Assembly (NCBI RefSeq): GCF_042453785.1
Contig: NC_091671.1
Span: 29,045,001-29,109,000, forward strand
From: Malus domestica
Lineage: Eukaryota; Streptophyta; Magnoliopsida; Rosales; Rosaceae
Length of the DNA: 64,000 nucleotides
Direction: 5' to 3'
The position numbers and the translations under genes are program-made. Under the pieces are notes generated by a model. That model searched no databases, was not told where the DNA came from, and saw only the letters and a list, made by a program, of their open reading frames with translations. Positions 1 through 12,558 of the stretch are shown here, in pieces; position 1 is the stretch's first letter; every line of letters starts with the position of its first letter.

Positions 1-134
1 GTGTGGAAAGTGGATGATTGAACAGTAAGATTCACGTACTTTCTACTTCACCAGAAATCTTCAACAGAATGCCCGTAATTTCAGCAAAGCTGAGTGTGCA
101 TGTGACAGGTGCTGGAAAGGCTGAAAAGAGAAGG

Positions 135-365
135 TGCCTCTTCGATTTCTGAGATCGGCCCTCGTGGTCTCTGAGCAGCCCAGCTTTTGAGAAAGCAAGC
201 GCCTCTTCGATTTCTGAGATCGGCCTTCGTGGTCTTTGCAGCCCAGCTTTTGACAAAGCAAACGCCTCTTCGATTTCTAAGATCGGCCCTCGTGGTCTCT
301 GAGCAGTCCAGCTTTTGAGAAAGCAAACGCCTCTTCGATTTCTGGGCAGGTGCCTCTTCGATTTC
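135..365. repeat. Tandem repeat, about 65-bp unit, 3.3 copies
   Basis: Units begin with GCCTCTTCGATTTCT at about 135, 201, 264 and 329, and a short extra start appears near 350. Spacings are 66, 63 and 65 bp. Each full unit continues through GAGATCGGCC and a segment with CAGCTTTTGA. Units differ by a few substitutions and small indels. The long minus-strand reading frames over this region are by-products of the repeat and are not annotated. Confidence 0.9.
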
Positions 366-507
366 TAAAGCTCCGTCGAGTGCAGATTTTTATAGAGGCT
401 GGCATTAAGTTCCAAAGCACACTTGAATCTCCACCAGTAGAAGCTCCATTCTTGCACTTCTAAGATCTTGATTTGTCCGACCTCTTCTCTTTTCAACACC
501 TTTGAAA

Positions 508-1182
508 ATGTCTGGCCCTTCCGACCGTCATTTTAACTTGAACCTTGTTGAAGAGGCAGCCACGCCTTCTCCAGACAACATATGGCGCTCATCCTTCTTA
601 TCCCCTACTGGTCCTCTTATCATTGGGGATTCTGTGATGAAGAATGATATGACCGCTACAGTGGTGGCCAGGAACCTTCTTACTCCCAAAGATAACATAC
701 TACTTTCCAAACGGTCTGATGAGTTGGCTATTAAAGATTCTCTGGCTCTGAGTGTTCAGTGTGTAGGTTCTGTGTCTAATATGGCCCAACGCCTATTTGC
801 TCGAACCCGCCAAGTTGAATCATTGGCGGCTGAAGTGATGAGTCTCAAATAGGAGATTAGAGGGCTCAAGCATGAGAATAAACAGTTGCACCGGCTCGCA
901 CACGACAATGCTACAAACATGAAGAGGAAGCTTGATCAGATGAAGGAATCTGATGGTCAGGTTTTACTTGATCATCAACGGTTTGTGGGTTTGTTCCAAA
1001 GGCATTTATTGCCTTCGTCTTCTGGGGCTGTACCGCGTAATAAAGCTGTAAATGATCAACCTCTGATGCCTCCTCTTTCTAGGGTTCTGTCCAGTACTGA
1101 GGCTCCGAATGATCCCCCTCTGGTGCCTTCTCTTTCTGGGGCTCTACCGACTGCTTTGACTTCTCCTAAGCAACCTTTGTGA
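508..1182 (+). pseudogene. Gag-like coiled-coil protein with one in-frame stop
   Basis: From the ATG at 508 the frame stays open to a TAG at 850-852, and continues in the same frame to a TGA at 1180-1182, about 224 codons in all. The part around the stop is a heptad-like coiled coil rich in Leu, Glu and Lys, and the pattern goes on unchanged across the stop (VESLAAEVMSLK, stop, EIRGLKHENKQL). The C-terminal part is Pro/Ser/Leu rich with three similar short repeats. No zinc knuckle, protease or polymerase is seen. The single stop with an otherwise intact frame points to a recent loss or to readthrough. The protein is not assigned to a named family; a role as structural protein of a non-autonomous retroelement is inferred. 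Confidence 0.5.
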
Positions 1183-1342
1183 AGGCTCCTTCTTGTTTGT
1201 TTATTTTGACTCATGTATATGTACATATTTGTAACTTATCGGAGATATCAATAAATAAGCTTTGCTTCATTTCAACTTATTGTGTTAAATACCAAAGCCT
1301 TCTTCACTGAGTGGGGTCGGTTATATGAATCTTAGAACGCCA

Positions 1343-2919
1343 TTATGCTCGGTCCTGTATCATGTCCTCCGTTAGATCCAAGTACTCTAAGTCTTTTCTT
1401 AGAGTCTCTTCCAAAGTTTTCCTAGGTCTTCCTCTACCCCTTCGGCCCTGAACCTCTGTCCCGTAGTCGCATCTTCTAACCGGAGCGTCAGTATGCCTTC
1501 TTTGCACATGTCCAAACCACTGTAACCGATTTTCTCTCAGCTTTCCTACAATTTCGGCTCCTCCTACTTTACCTCGGATATCCTCATTCCTAATCTTATC
1601 ATTTCTCGTGTGCCCACACATCCAACAAAGCATCCTCATCTCCGCTGCACCCATTTTGTGTACGTGTTGATGCTTCACCGCCCAACATTCTGTGCCATAC
1701 AGCATCACCGGCCTTATTGCCGTCCTATAAAATTTTCCCTTGAGCTTCAGTGGCATACGGCGGTCACACAACACGCCGGATGCACTTTTCCACTTCATCC
1801 ATCCAGCTTGTATTTTATGGTTGAGATCTCCATCTAATTCTCCGTTCTTTTGCAAGATAGATCCTAGGTAGCGAAAACGATCGCTCTTTGGTATTTCCTG
1901 ATCTCCAATCCTCACCCCTAACTCATTTTGGCCTCCATTTGCACTGAACTTGCACTCCATATATTCTATCTTTGATCGGCTTAGGCGAAGACCTTTAGAT
2001 TCCAACACTTCTCTCCAAAGGTTAAGCTTCGCATTTACCCCTTCCTGAGTTTCATCTATCAACACTATATCGTCTGCGAAAAGCATACACCAAGGAATAT
2101 CATCTTGAATATGTCATGTTAACTCATCCATGACCAACTTAAGGATGAGCCTTGATGTAATCCTACAGTTATGGGGAAGCTTTCGGTTTGTCTTTCATGA
2201 GTTCTTACGGCAGTCTTTGCTTCTTCATACATATCCTTTATAGCTTAGATATATGCTACTCGTACTCCTTTCTTCTCTAAAATCCTCCAAAAAATGTCTC
2301 TTGGGACCCTATCATACGTTTTTTCCAAATCTATATAGACTATGTGTAAATCCTTTTTCCCATCTCTATATCTTTCCATCAATCTTCGTAAGAGATAGAT
2401 TGCCTCCATGGTTGAGCGCCCTGGCATAAACCCGAATTGGTTGTCCGAAACTCGTGTCTCTTGCCTCAATCTATGCTCAATGACTCTCTCCCAGAGCTTC
2501 ATTGTATGACTCAGTAGCTTAATACCCCTATAGTTCATGCAATTTTGTACGTCGCCCTTATTCTTGTAGATAGGCACTAAAGTGCTCTTTCGCCACTCAT
2601 TTGGCATCTTCTTCGTTTTCAAAATCCTATTGAAAAGGTCAGTAAGTCATGATATACCTGTCTCTCCCAAGACTTTCCACACTTCGATCGGTATATCGTC
2701 TGGGCCCACTGCTTTTCTATGCTTCATCTTCTTCAAAGCTCCAACCACTTCTTCCTTCCTAATTCGACAATAAAAGGAGTAGTTTCTACACTTTTCTGAG
2801 TTACTCAACTCCCCTAAAGAAGTACTCATTTCATGTCCTTCATTGAAAAGATTATGAAAAATAACATATCCATCTGTCTTTGACCGCGTTCTCTGTAGCA
2901 AGAACCTTTCCATCCTCAT
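1343..2919 (-). pseudogene. RTE LINE reverse transcriptase, frameshifted
   Basis: Three pieces of one reverse transcriptase lie in different frames. The first (2919-2647) holds the segment around KMKHRKAVGPDDIPIEVWK, the second (2622-2245) holds [29 protein letters not shown] and the palm Asp in [16 protein letters not shown], and the third (2086-1343) holds the catalytic LFADDIVLID motif and the C-terminal RTE region with RPVMLYGTECW and RNDKIRNEDIR. Between 2245 and 2086 the part before the FADD motif is out of frame. All catalytic aspartates are present, but the protein cannot be made as one chain. Confidence 0.85.
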
Positions 2920-4447
2920 CCTTGATGCACCTCACTTGGTTTAGGTCCCTTGTCTTCTTTTCCCTTGCTCTAACTAGTTTATAGATATCCAATTCTCCTT
3001 CTTTGGTATCTAGTCGCCTATACATATCGTTATAAGCCGCTAACTTAGCTTCTCTCACAGCTTTCTTCACCACTTGCTTCGCTCTTCTATACCTTTCACC
3101 ATTTTCATCGGTCCTGTCCTTGTATAAGGCTTTACAACATTCCTTCTTAGCCTTCACCTTTGTTTGTACCTCCTCATTCCACCACCAAGATTCCTTTTGG
3201 TATGGAGCAAAGCCCTTGGACTCTCCTAATACCTCTTTTGCTACTTTTCGGATACAACTAGCCATGAAATCCCACCTTTGGCTAGCTTCCCCCTCTCTAT
3301 CCCACACACACTGGGTGATTACTTTCTCTTTGAAAATGGCTTGTTTTTCTCCTTTTAGATTCCACCATCTAGTCCTTGGGCACTTCCAAGTCTTGTTCTT
3401 TTTTCTCACTCTTTTGATATGTACATTCATCACCAACAAGCGATGTTGATTAGCCAAGCTCTCTCCCAGTATAACTTTGCAATCCTTACAAGTTATACGA
3501 TCCCCTTTCCTCATTAGAAGAAAATCTATTTGTATTTTTGACGACCCACTCTCATAGGTGATCACATGTTCTTCTCTTTTCTTAAAGAAGGTGTTGGCTA
3601 AGAAGAGATCATATGCCATTGCAAAATCCAAGATAGCTTCCCCATCCTCGTTTCTCTCCCCAAAACCATGGCCACCATGAAAACCTCCATAGTTGCCTGT
3701 CTCCCTGCCCACGTGTCCATTTAAATCTCCTCTTATAAATAACTTCTCCGTCTGGGCAATTCCTTGCACCAAGTCTCCAAGGTCTTCCCAAAATTTCTCC
3801 TTCGAACTCGTATCCAACCCTACTTGAGGTGCATACGCACTAATCACATTGATGAGTTCTTGTCCTATTACAATCTTGATTGCCATGATTCTATCTCCTA
3901 CCCTCTTGACATCTACAACATCTTGTGTCAAGGTCTTGTCCACGATGATGCCAACACCGTTTCTCGTTCTATTTGTGCCTGAATACCAAAGTTTAAACCC
4001 TGAGTTTTCTAGATCCTTTGCCTTAAGACCAACCCACTTAGTTTCTTGTAGGCACATAATATTTATCCTTCTCCTCACCATAACTTCCACTACTTCCATA
4101 GATTTTCCCGTTAAGGTTCCTATATTCCACATTCCTAAACGCATTCTACTCTCTTGAACTTTACCCTTCTGTCCTAGCTTCTTCACCATCCCCCGTCCAA
4201 TAGGATCAAAGTACTTCTTTTGTGTGTCCTGTGTAAAGTTGATAGAAGCATATGCTCCCAAACAACTTTGAGTGGAGTCGTTCGAAAAGAAGTTTCTATG
4301 GCCCCCTTGCTCATTTAACACTGCATCCGGGTGCCGATGGAAATACAACGACCCTTGCTCACTTATCACTGTGCTCAAGCCACACAACACGCTACTTACG
4401 GGTGACGCCCTAGCTTTAGCGCGATTTCGTTCTGGATTCATTTTCAT
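2852..4447 (-). pseudogene. RTE LINE endonuclease and linker, first part of the polyprotein
   Basis: The 531-codon open frame carries an endonuclease/exonuclease/phosphatase-fold domain beginning near residue 100 (MRLGMWNIGTLTGK). Key motifs are the metal-binding Glu in LQETKW, the segment RGDLNGHVGR (the GDxN motif), IDFLL, and ANQHRLLVM near the catalytic His. The domain nicks target DNA to prime reverse transcription. The following 180 residues are a charged linker (YKDRTDENGERYRRAKQVVKKAVREAKL) typical of plant RTE proteins. The frame ends at a stop where the fingers of the reverse transcriptase should begin. The first about 95 residues are not conserved and the true start is uncertain. 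Confidence 0.8.
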
Positions 4448-5228
4448 AAGGATTCGACGTAATTGAGGAGTTCTTTATTTAGCACGTACAAGTTATTAGT
4501 ATGTTGTATTATCCTTATTTTGGTACGTACAAAACTTATGGTATGTTATGTGTAAGTTGTGTAACCTAAAAAAAATAACTTTTCACATTAAAACATTGCA
4601 CTAAAAAATATTTTGTCAACTCTTAATAATTAATTATTGGAATAAGGACTCATTTTAAATAAAAATAAAAATGTGAAAACTCTTAGTTCACGTTTCTACT
4701 ATAAGTAGTTGTTAAAAAATTCAAATTTATCTTCAATTGCATGAAATTAGGCAGTCTAGTCTACATCTCAATTTTAATTATAAACGAACTCTTGTTTTTT
4801 TATAATCTATATAAAATGTTGAGTTGGAAATTGGAAAAACTATATTTCATCCAATTAATCTTGAACCCCACTAGATATAATTGAATCCTTAAATTGAGGA
4901 AGGGATGAGATTCCATAAAAATAGCAATAAATTAATGAATATTATTGAGTGCATTTTTTTTACATAGAAATGGATTTAAAAGAATTTATAAAATACTTAA
5001 ATTAATAATATACCTGGAATATAAAGTTTAATTAAAAGTAAAAGCACTTTAATCAAAAGTTGAAAAGTAACAAATGTTTAATTTAGAAAAATCTAAAATG
5101 AGGCATCTAATTATAATTAATTGGACATTTTATCCTAAAACCATTTGTATATTATTTGTCATTTGTTTGTTAAATCTTCGATGGGGGAGTTCAAACAACA
5201 TTATCTCCTAGACTAGACGGGTAAAGTT

Positions 5229-5879
5229 AGGGTAGTTTGGTATTGCTATACTTTTTTAAAAATAAATTGCTTTTGCTGTGCTGTGAAAATAAACAGCTCT
5301 AAAATAAAGTTGTTAAGTGTTTGGTAAACCTTTTTTTTGTAAAAGTGCTTTTAATAAATTAAAAAAAAACAGTGTATGAGTGTTTGGTAAACTTTTATAT
5401 AAATTGCTTTGAATATGTTAAATGATTAAAAATGATCTAATATTTAGTATGATATAATAATTGTCAAAGACAATAATGTAAGGGCAAATATTGTAATATT
5501 ATAAGAACAAGATCAGCAGCCCCTCCTGCATCACAACTTGGACACATGTCGCACCGTGATAGGCTCTCAGCAAGAGGGCCTGCTAATTCTTTCAGCAGCA
5601 AAGTTAAATCTATATTATAAAACATGTGAGAGTATACTTGCCATTTAAAAATTTTATTAAATGAGCATTAATTACTATGCTTTGAAAGAAAAAAAAAACA
5701 CTTTTCTTATAAGCATAGTAGACCCTACTTCTGCATTTCTCTGTTTTTCTACTTTCATTGACAACAGTTTTTTTTTTTTTTTAAAACACTTTTTTTTGTT
5801 TTACCAAACACATTTAATGTTCCAAATTTTTTTAATAAGTTGTTTTTTTTTTTAAACACCACAATCCGAAACCAACCCT
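5229..5879. mobile_element. hAT-like MITE, family with TTTGGTATTG ends
   Basis: The left end AGGGTAGTTTGGTATTG is mirrored at the right end, whose reverse complement reads AAGGGTTGGTTTCGGATTG. Long T/A-rich subterminal regions contain repeated 'gtttggtaaac' segments. Related copies lie at 59168-59514 and 62627-62969. There is no coding capacity. This copy is longer than the others because about 200 bp of unrelated sequence (roughly 5440-5640) sits in its middle. Assignment to hAT is by end style only. Confidence 0.55.
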
Positions 5880-6070
5880 TAAAGAGCAAAATAAGCATCT
5901 CCGCATATGTGGATTATATTAATTAGTTAGTTATGAGCATTATGCCAATATAGTCTTGTATTTATGATGACTTTCCGTAAAATTATATAGAATTAGTGGA
6001 ATCTAACTGGTGGTCATGGGGTTCTCTTTTTCCTTGTTCGGGGTTTCTCTTATTGAGTTTTTTCTACTGT

Positions 6071-6515
6071 TCTAAAAATTCATGCCAAGCACCGCCTAGA
6101 CCCCGTCTAGGTGCTAAGTGGCTGGTCACCATCCCGATTAATGTTTAAGCGTTTGAAAATTAAGAAAGGGCACCTAGACTTGCTGAGGCGCCTTCCAGAC
6201 TTGCCTAGACACCTGCCTAGGTTGCAATTTACTTAGATAGAAAATAGATAATTTTCCTTTTGTATTTTATTGTTTCCAATAAATTGTAAGAGACTTATTG
6301 AACACTTAAATAAACACATATTATATGTTTGCTCTCATATTTTCATTATATTCCAATACTTCATAATATAAATGTCATTCTATTTTCTAGTTTATGATGA
6401 AATTATATATATTTTAAGTATAAACAGACACTTATTTACACAAAATATAATAGATTTATTTAAATCCATTTAGATGCCTAGGCGCTAGGCCCTAGCCCGT
6501 CGCCCGAACAAGATT
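6071..6515. repeat. Dispersed repeat, copy 1 (relative at 14283-14713)
   Basis: The segment begins with CTGTTCTAAAAATTC and is followed by C/T-rich blocks built on GCCTAG/CTAGGC, then 'tttgaaaattaag', then an AT-rich middle with 'aaacacttatttaca', and ends with GGCGCTAGGCCCTAG. The same order of blocks occurs at 14283-14713. The CCTAGGC-rich ends are partly inverted repeats of each other. No gene lies inside. Confidence 0.5.
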
Positions 6516-7477
6516 TTCTCTTAAACTCTTGTTTTCATTTGTGAGTGAGAGGTTTTATGTTCGATTTTGTTTAAAGGCAATTTGAACCACATTAGTATAA
6601 CAAAACCTGTATAAGGTTTACTTCCTGGGTCCATTGAATCTTCAACAATGAAGTACGCCAAAATTCTGTTTAGAATGTGATTTTGCATGAGCTTATATAA
6701 AATGCACTACTTCTCTTCTTGCCTTATTCTTTTGGGGTACATCTTGAACTTTATTCAAAGTATCATATAAGGTTTGTCCATGTATGAAACCTAGTAACCA
6801 TAAGTGATTTTCGCCACATGATTTGTGTTATCCATGTATTTAGCTCGAGTGGACGTGTAAGCTAAAGCAACGTTAAACTCAGCATGCTTCGCATCTCAAG
6901 AAAGAAAATCTAGGAAGGAATTTCGTACCCATCATTATAGTTTGGAAAAAGATACACACATTTATCCCCCTACATATCTTTGGTTAGTCATGTCAATTGG
7001 GTCAGTTTAATTTATTCAATCAAAAACATATATAACAAGGGGTGTTTGGGGAAAATGTGTGTTCAAATCAATTCGCCAGTATACGAATGAGCAGCATAGA
7101 TTACCAAGTTCATTGCAACCAAGACAGGAAATTCAAATTAAACTTTTGATATGGTGTACCAGTTATGCAAAGCAAAACAATAAAAGAGTACTGGCGAGAA
7201 TGCAGATGCAGGATTTTATTTCCAACACAGAATAGCTACCGGCACAGGCACCATCATGCTTGCTTGCTACAATATAGATCAAAACTTGAAGAACAAAGAA
7301 AGCAACACGTATTTAGAAAGCTCCGAATGCCAAAACATAACATGCACAGGTAGAGACGTCACAGTTCACTCTCCAATTTACCCTCACTGTTTCATACATT
7401 ATATCCCTACTACAGTAACAAGTAAAAACGCTAAACTTCGACAGAGCTGTGTAACCTACAGTACTTTCCCTTATTAA

Positions 7478-10400
7478 TTATGGTGAAGCAGGAACCGTGT
7501 CAGTGCCAGAAATGTGGGAGGCAGCATCCTCTTTTGCCATTTCAACGTAGTTCATAGGAGCGACGGGCCTAAGATCTCTCTTCCCATCTTTCACTACAGA
7601 CCTGCTTCCATTTTGATGAGCATTAAGTGAAAGCCGTCTGCTAGGAGTTCCATTGGGGCCACCATTTGCACGAGGACCTACTACCTTCTTTGTGCCAACT
7701 GGTCGAGCAGGGCTAGGCTTTGAACCAAATATGGTTTCTTGTTCTGTATGTTGTAGCTCTTGGTACTTCTTCTGATCCTGCAAAATCCATCAGACATAAT
7801 CCCATTTGATACATGATGACAATAAAGTCAGACTGCTATGTAATAACCAAAACCATACACGCTACAGTAATGTCAGATTAGGATTTGGGTCATATAAAAC
7901 GCAACTGGTTTCATACTCAGGCACATATCAGAACTCGTACAATGATCGGTGAAAATGTAATCACCTCATATAATCATCAATGAGCATTTGATTATCTATT
8001 CAAGTAAAACGTACCCTCATCCTCCGTTTCTCTTCTTCTCTTTCTTGCCTCAGCATGGCATACTCATCCAGCATAGCAAGGAGAGGAACACCATCATAAG
8101 TAAATGATATGCCACGCTCTTCCTCCCACCCACGTGTTTTGGCTACCAACGTGTCTACAAGAGCTGCGTTGCCAAGAAAATGAAATAATAAGAATTTGGA
8201 GGTAATGGGTAATCAGGGGGTGCTAATTGGCAACAATGCACTGTTTAATTTTCTTTTATCAATAACAATATTACAGGCCACACAAAACTTCCATATGCTT
8301 ATGAGCCACACTTTTTGTCAGTCCTGCATCTGTAAGATACAGTCATAATAATTGTGTTATCCCTTGATTCTACACATACCTGGAATTTTGTTAACCAGAA
8401 TTCGTGCTTTCTCTGCACGCTTGAGGTTTAGGTGCGCACCTCTACTCGCATTATACCTGTTTTCATCCTGTTCGAGCAACAAAATGTTGGTTAGAATGAA
8501 ACACTTCAAACGGTTCAAGTATAAAGAATCAGAAAAATTCAAGTGGGCTGCATAAATGCGAAGTAGATTCTCCTCAGCCAGTTAGTGGTTTAATGATTAA
8601 ATGACTACACCAACCACCCTGAAAAGGCAAGACTCCAAGCCAAGAACACACATACGCCCAACCTCCCCCCAAGGCCCCTTTTACCGAAGTCCAACCATGA
8701 AATGATCACGTTTTCCTGTATGATTAAATATAGTTTGGTAGGTGGTTAAAATGTTAGGACTCTCCGCAGGCACTGGCCAGGCCCTTTTTACCAAGTAGCT
8801 TCATTCTTGGAACTATTAAGTGGCAATAATTAATTCAAGCATGGCTACCATCTACTGTAATTACAAAGAACAAGCATCACAGGTATAAAATCTCTGATTC
8901 CACCAGCTCTAGTAGTACGGTAATATCAGTCTCTTTATTAAGGGAAAGGTCTAGGTAGTTCAACCTCCGATGATGGGGAGCAGACAAGAAAGGCGAAGGG
9001 TATATGAATTCCTCAAATCCCCACTCCCTAATACACATGCACACGTAAGCAGATATATTTTGAGAGAGGGTTTATTTACGCGATTGTAGTCCTCAAGCCA
9101 ACTCTCTTCCTCACAGGCTGACATCCATTTCTCAACCTTGTCCAGTATATCCTTTCTGCTTAGAGCTTCATCCATCGCTTTCGCTATCTGATCATCCATG
9201 TCAGCCAGTAATTCAGTAGGTTCGACATTCCCCGAATCAATGAGTTCCATAATCTTTTCTCTGGCAGCTTCTGTATCTATTTCTACATGAGCTCGAGCAA
9301 ATATCTCCTCTAGCTCTGCTTGCTTCTTGAACGCAATTTCTTTCATCCTGCTTGACTTCAGCTGATCGAGCCGGTCAACTTCAACCTCAGTCTGAAAAAA
9401 AAAATCAAAGAAATGAGTAAACCATGATACATTATTTAACAAACCATTGAACATCAATATGCTTCATATACCTGTTCAATCAGATCCAGCGCAAGAGACC
9501 CAGGAACAGTCACTTCATCTACTGAAGCTGATATGTTACAGGTTACATGTTCAAATAATCTCCTTTCCTCGTCAGGGGTATCCATCAGATTCCACAGATC
9601 AATGAGCTGAGTTGCTGACTCTTGAAGCTTCAGAGCAAAGACACAAGTCAATTTTAATTCAAAGATCCAACAATCATTGTTTTTTTTTTTGGTAAACACA
9701 ATAATTGTTTGTACAAGCACAATAAATGGAAAAAAAGGGAAAAAGAATACCTTATGCAGCCTCTGTTCCTTATCTTCTTTTAGTGCTAAGACAGTCCTTG
9801 CCAGCCTAGATAGAGTATCATTGCTAATGCTTTTGGTACGCACACCAGTTGAGTCATTTAAGCTAGGATGAACCTCTGTAACAGTACTCAAGAAGTCCAG
9901 TCCAAGTACAGCACAAAGATCGTGCACTGTGCTCACGAATTCAAGCACCTTGTGCAATCTTTCACTCTGCCAGATCAAATGAGCAATTAACATTATCATT
10001 GTATTCCACATGAACTGTAGACTACTGTGATAGTGCACATGTCATGTTCACGAGGACAAGATATTTTTACCTTTTCCTTTTGAAGATCATGAAGTTGGGA
10101 TTGAAATTCATCTAATTTCTTCAGGGATAGATCAGACTCATCAACCGCAGGACTGTCGCTGAGATTCGAGTTCCCAGCAATTTCTCCACAAATCTTCTGA
10201 ATTTGAGACTGAACATCAGTAAACTCCTTCACTCTCTCCTCTTTCTGTTCCCACAGCTGTTCCAGTAGTGGCGCTATAGCCCCAAGCTGTTCCTTGATTG
10301 TCCCTGAAGTCTTCTCAGGCTGTAATCAAATTAACAGTTCACTATTACTTACCATATACTTTGATAGTACTATTAACATGCTTTAATGTAGCAATAACAA

Positions 10401-10820
10401 ATCATCAGCACATATGAGGAAGATGTATGCAAGTACTCACAACTCCGGTAAAACTTTTTTCTCCAAGAGCTGATAGAAGACTGGAAAGTTCAAGTCTGGA
10501 ATCAGACAATGCCTGAAGAAGCTGTGCCCTTGACTTAGCTGCCAGCTCGACCTTCCTCTTGTATACATCAAGGCACTCTTGCTCTAACTGAAGAAGCATT
10601 TTGTCTCGTTCTTCATCACTCTCGCCAACTTCATTCCAAATTTCCTAAATAAAATCATGGATTCGTTCAACAGCTAACCTTCAAAGTACATACAAAGAAG
10701 CGGTGGGGAAGAAAAAGACAAACAACCAAACGTAAAAATATAAATTACCTGCAGTTTCTGCAGCAAAGAACCACAAGTGGTTTCTCCAACACGAGGATTT
10801 TGAGCATCCGCGACAGCCAT
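7478..10820 (-). CDS. MAP65-1: 65-kDa microtubule-associated protein, MAP65-1 type
   Basis: MAP65/ASE1 proteins dimerise and cross-link antiparallel microtubules in cortical arrays and the phragmoplast. Coding exons: 10820-10749, 10644-10441, 10319-10071, 9966-9751, 9627-9472, 9391-9080, 8467-8380, 8163-8015 and 7777-7478. All introns are GT-AG and all junctions keep frame, giving 581 aa, close to the 587 aa of Arabidopsis MAP65-1. The N-terminus [20 protein letters not shown] and long helical stretches form the dimerisation rod. The conserved microtubule-binding region is in exons 6-8 ([17 protein letters not shown], then [20 protein letters not shown]). The basic, Ser/Pro-rich tail has PSPARP and RRLSLN, likely phosphorylation sites, and ends VPASP as in the Arabidopsis protein. 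The start is fixed by the conserved MAV. The gene looks intact. Which MAP65-1/-2 paralogue it is cannot be settled by eye. Confidence 0.95.
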
Positions 10821-10842
10821 TTTTGCTTAGACTAAAACCTAA

Positions 10843-11945
10843 ACTGCATCATCGAAAATTTCAAAAGGCATTCTATGCTTTTTTGAAAACAGCAAGTGAG
10901 AACTTGACCAGACAAATAATGCACATATACTTTGGCTTCAGTCATATAAGATGCTAGCTAATCTGCAAAAGGACTCTAGCATAAAAAAGATCACAAGCAT
11001 GAAAGAACCTCAGAAGACGAAGGCAATACTGAGTAGCCATGTTCAAGCCCAACCATCAGTTAAGTATTAAAAATCAAAACACAGATTCTCTAAACATTAG
11101 TACAAAGATAACCCTCTATATTTCTTCTGGGTTCTGGAAATCACATCTATCAACGACGAATACCTTGAACCCAGAAGAACTAAATTTTGGTAAAAATTGA
11201 AGTTCCAAACACAGATCACACTACTCACATCATGTTACGGACTAAACAAAACTACAATCCAAGTACCAAGTCAAAGAACCATAAACAATTGAACCATATC
11301 ATTAGTTTTCTTCCTTTGAATTTGGAGTGTCAAGAAAGAAAACTAAAGATTCCAAATCTTAAAAACCTCAACAAAGAATACAATAATCAAGACAGGAAAC
11401 TTCTTTTCCTCCCATTTTCTCATCACCAAAAACAAAGCACTAATCTTGGTAGTACATTACACTAAATACCACTTAATTAACCAAATCAAATCACTAAATC
11501 CAAGATTCCAAGTTCATAACCAGCAACCAATCATCAAGAACAAAACTCATCAAGCCCAATCCCAAATACAAACCCCACTAACAAAATCACCCAAAATTCA
11601 CTACAGTAAACACAAAACCCACCAAGAAATTACCCCCAGAAAAAATGCATTACCCACCAAAAACCCATTAACCCCCACATTCAATCAAGAACCCAAACAC
11701 ATCAGATCCCTCAAGAACTTGAACAAACACCTAAAAACCCAAGAAAACACACAGAAAAGCTGAGAGAGAGTAGCAGAGAAAATGCTTACTAGGTCGTCCT
11801 TAAAGGTAAGGGATTTCTGGCGTTTGTGGGTTTTTCAGATCTAAAAGAGTGAGTGCCTGTTCTTCCTCAGTGCAATCTCTGAGAGTGAGAGTGATGGAAG
11901 CTAACTAAGGACAGAGAAGGAAAGATAGGAAAACAACAGTGTGCA
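10843..11945 (-). other. MAP65-1 5' UTR with an intron
   Basis: On the minus strand a likely non-coding first exon (about 11945-11790) ends at a donor CCTA|GTAAGC, and an acceptor GATGCAG ends at 10844, 23 bases before the start codon. The roughly 950-bp interval between them is A/C-rich on the plus strand (T/G-rich on the minus), as in plant leader introns. Open frames on the plus strand at 11187-11763 are by-products of this skew. Splice sites are inferred, with no transcript to confirm them. Confidence 0.55.
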
Positions 11946-11971
11946 GGTGATGGATGGGACAAAGATGGGGC

Positions 11972-11980
11972 CCTTATATA
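11972..11980 (-). promoter_or_regulatory. TATA box of MAP65-1
   Basis: The minus strand reads TATATAAGG here. It lies about 30 bases upstream of a pyrimidine-rich stretch, so a transcription start near 11945 is likely. Confidence 0.6.
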
Positions 11981-12558
11981 ACATAATCTAAAAATGTTGC
12001 TAAAATTTCTATTAGTAATGCCCAGCATTTGGTTGTTATTTACGATTTTGGCACTGTGGGAGAGTGAATAGGAGGTTTGCTGGTTTGACTGGTTTTTTGT
12101 CTGGGTCTGGGATGGTCAATGAGCACTTTGAACAAGTTCACAATTTTGGCCATGAAAAAAAAAAAAAAAAAAAACTACAGTAAAAGGAAATTTGTCTCAC
12201 TCCTCAATATCGCTTCATCTCTTCGTAAATGTTTATATTAGATCCATTGAATCTTTTATATTAGGTTTATTATTTATTGAGTATTCTATATTAGGTTTAT
12301 TGTATGAAAGAAATATTGATGTGTTTGTAACTAATTCATGTATTTTTCTTTAACAAGTATGATAAGCATTGATACGAAGAAAAGAACACATGCACATTAG
12401 AGGATAAGGTCCATTTAAATGGGTTTCAATAACAATTTTACTGAGAATTTCAACCCAGTCGAAGAGAAAAAAAAAAAATTTCCCACACCAACAAGTCACA
12501 AAGTTATAGTATCTTAAAAAATGAGATCCATGATTACATAAAGGGTTCCTCAAACTAA

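Larger units (their letters stand above)
1..1283 (+). mobile_element. Non-autonomous retroelement fragment (gag-like only)
   Basis: This stretch holds a short tandem repeat, then a single gag-like coiled-coil reading frame (508-1182), then an AT-rich 3' tail near 1200-1283. No protease, integrase or reverse transcriptase is present. The arrangement fits a non-autonomous LTR element that keeps only a gag-like gene, a class common in apple and pear. The left part is cut by the window edge, so no terminal repeat pair or target duplication can be seen. The right end abuts the 3' end of the RTE LINE at about 1285-1290. The class is an inference from layout; what is seen directly is the tandem repeat and the reading frame. 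Confidence 0.45.
1290..4450 (-). mobile_element. RTE-clade LINE, degraded
   Basis: A non-LTR retrotransposon reads right to left. It encodes an N-terminal apurinic-type endonuclease (4447-about 3400) followed by a reverse transcriptase (about 2919-1343) with the RTE-type palm segment LFADDIVLID. The combined protein is broken into at least four frames by stops and small indels, so it is not expected to move by itself. The 3' end lies near 1290, next to the gag-like fragment. No terminal repeats exist, as expected for a LINE. No target duplication could be recognised. Confidence 0.85.
4451..7477. other. AT-rich spacer with short repeats; MAP65 3' flank
   Basis: No credible gene was found. It contains the MITE at 5229-5879, a dispersed repeat at about 6071-6515, and several poly-T runs. 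The last about 300 bases, up to 7477, are likely 3' UTR and downstream flank of the MAP65 gene. The short open frames here have no family signature. Confidence 0.6.

Noticed and set aside
1610..4466. Plus-strand open frames across 1610-4466
   Set aside because: Shadows of the minus-strand RTE LINE coding sequence.
7165..7477. Small plus-strand frames downstream of MAP65-1
   Set aside because: They overlap the predicted 3' UTR of MAP65-1 on the other strand and have no domain.
11187..11763. Two overlapping plus-strand open frames rich in Asn, Lys, Pro and Thr
   Set aside because: They lie in the predicted leader intron of MAP65-1 on the opposite strand; the open frames follow from A/C skew.
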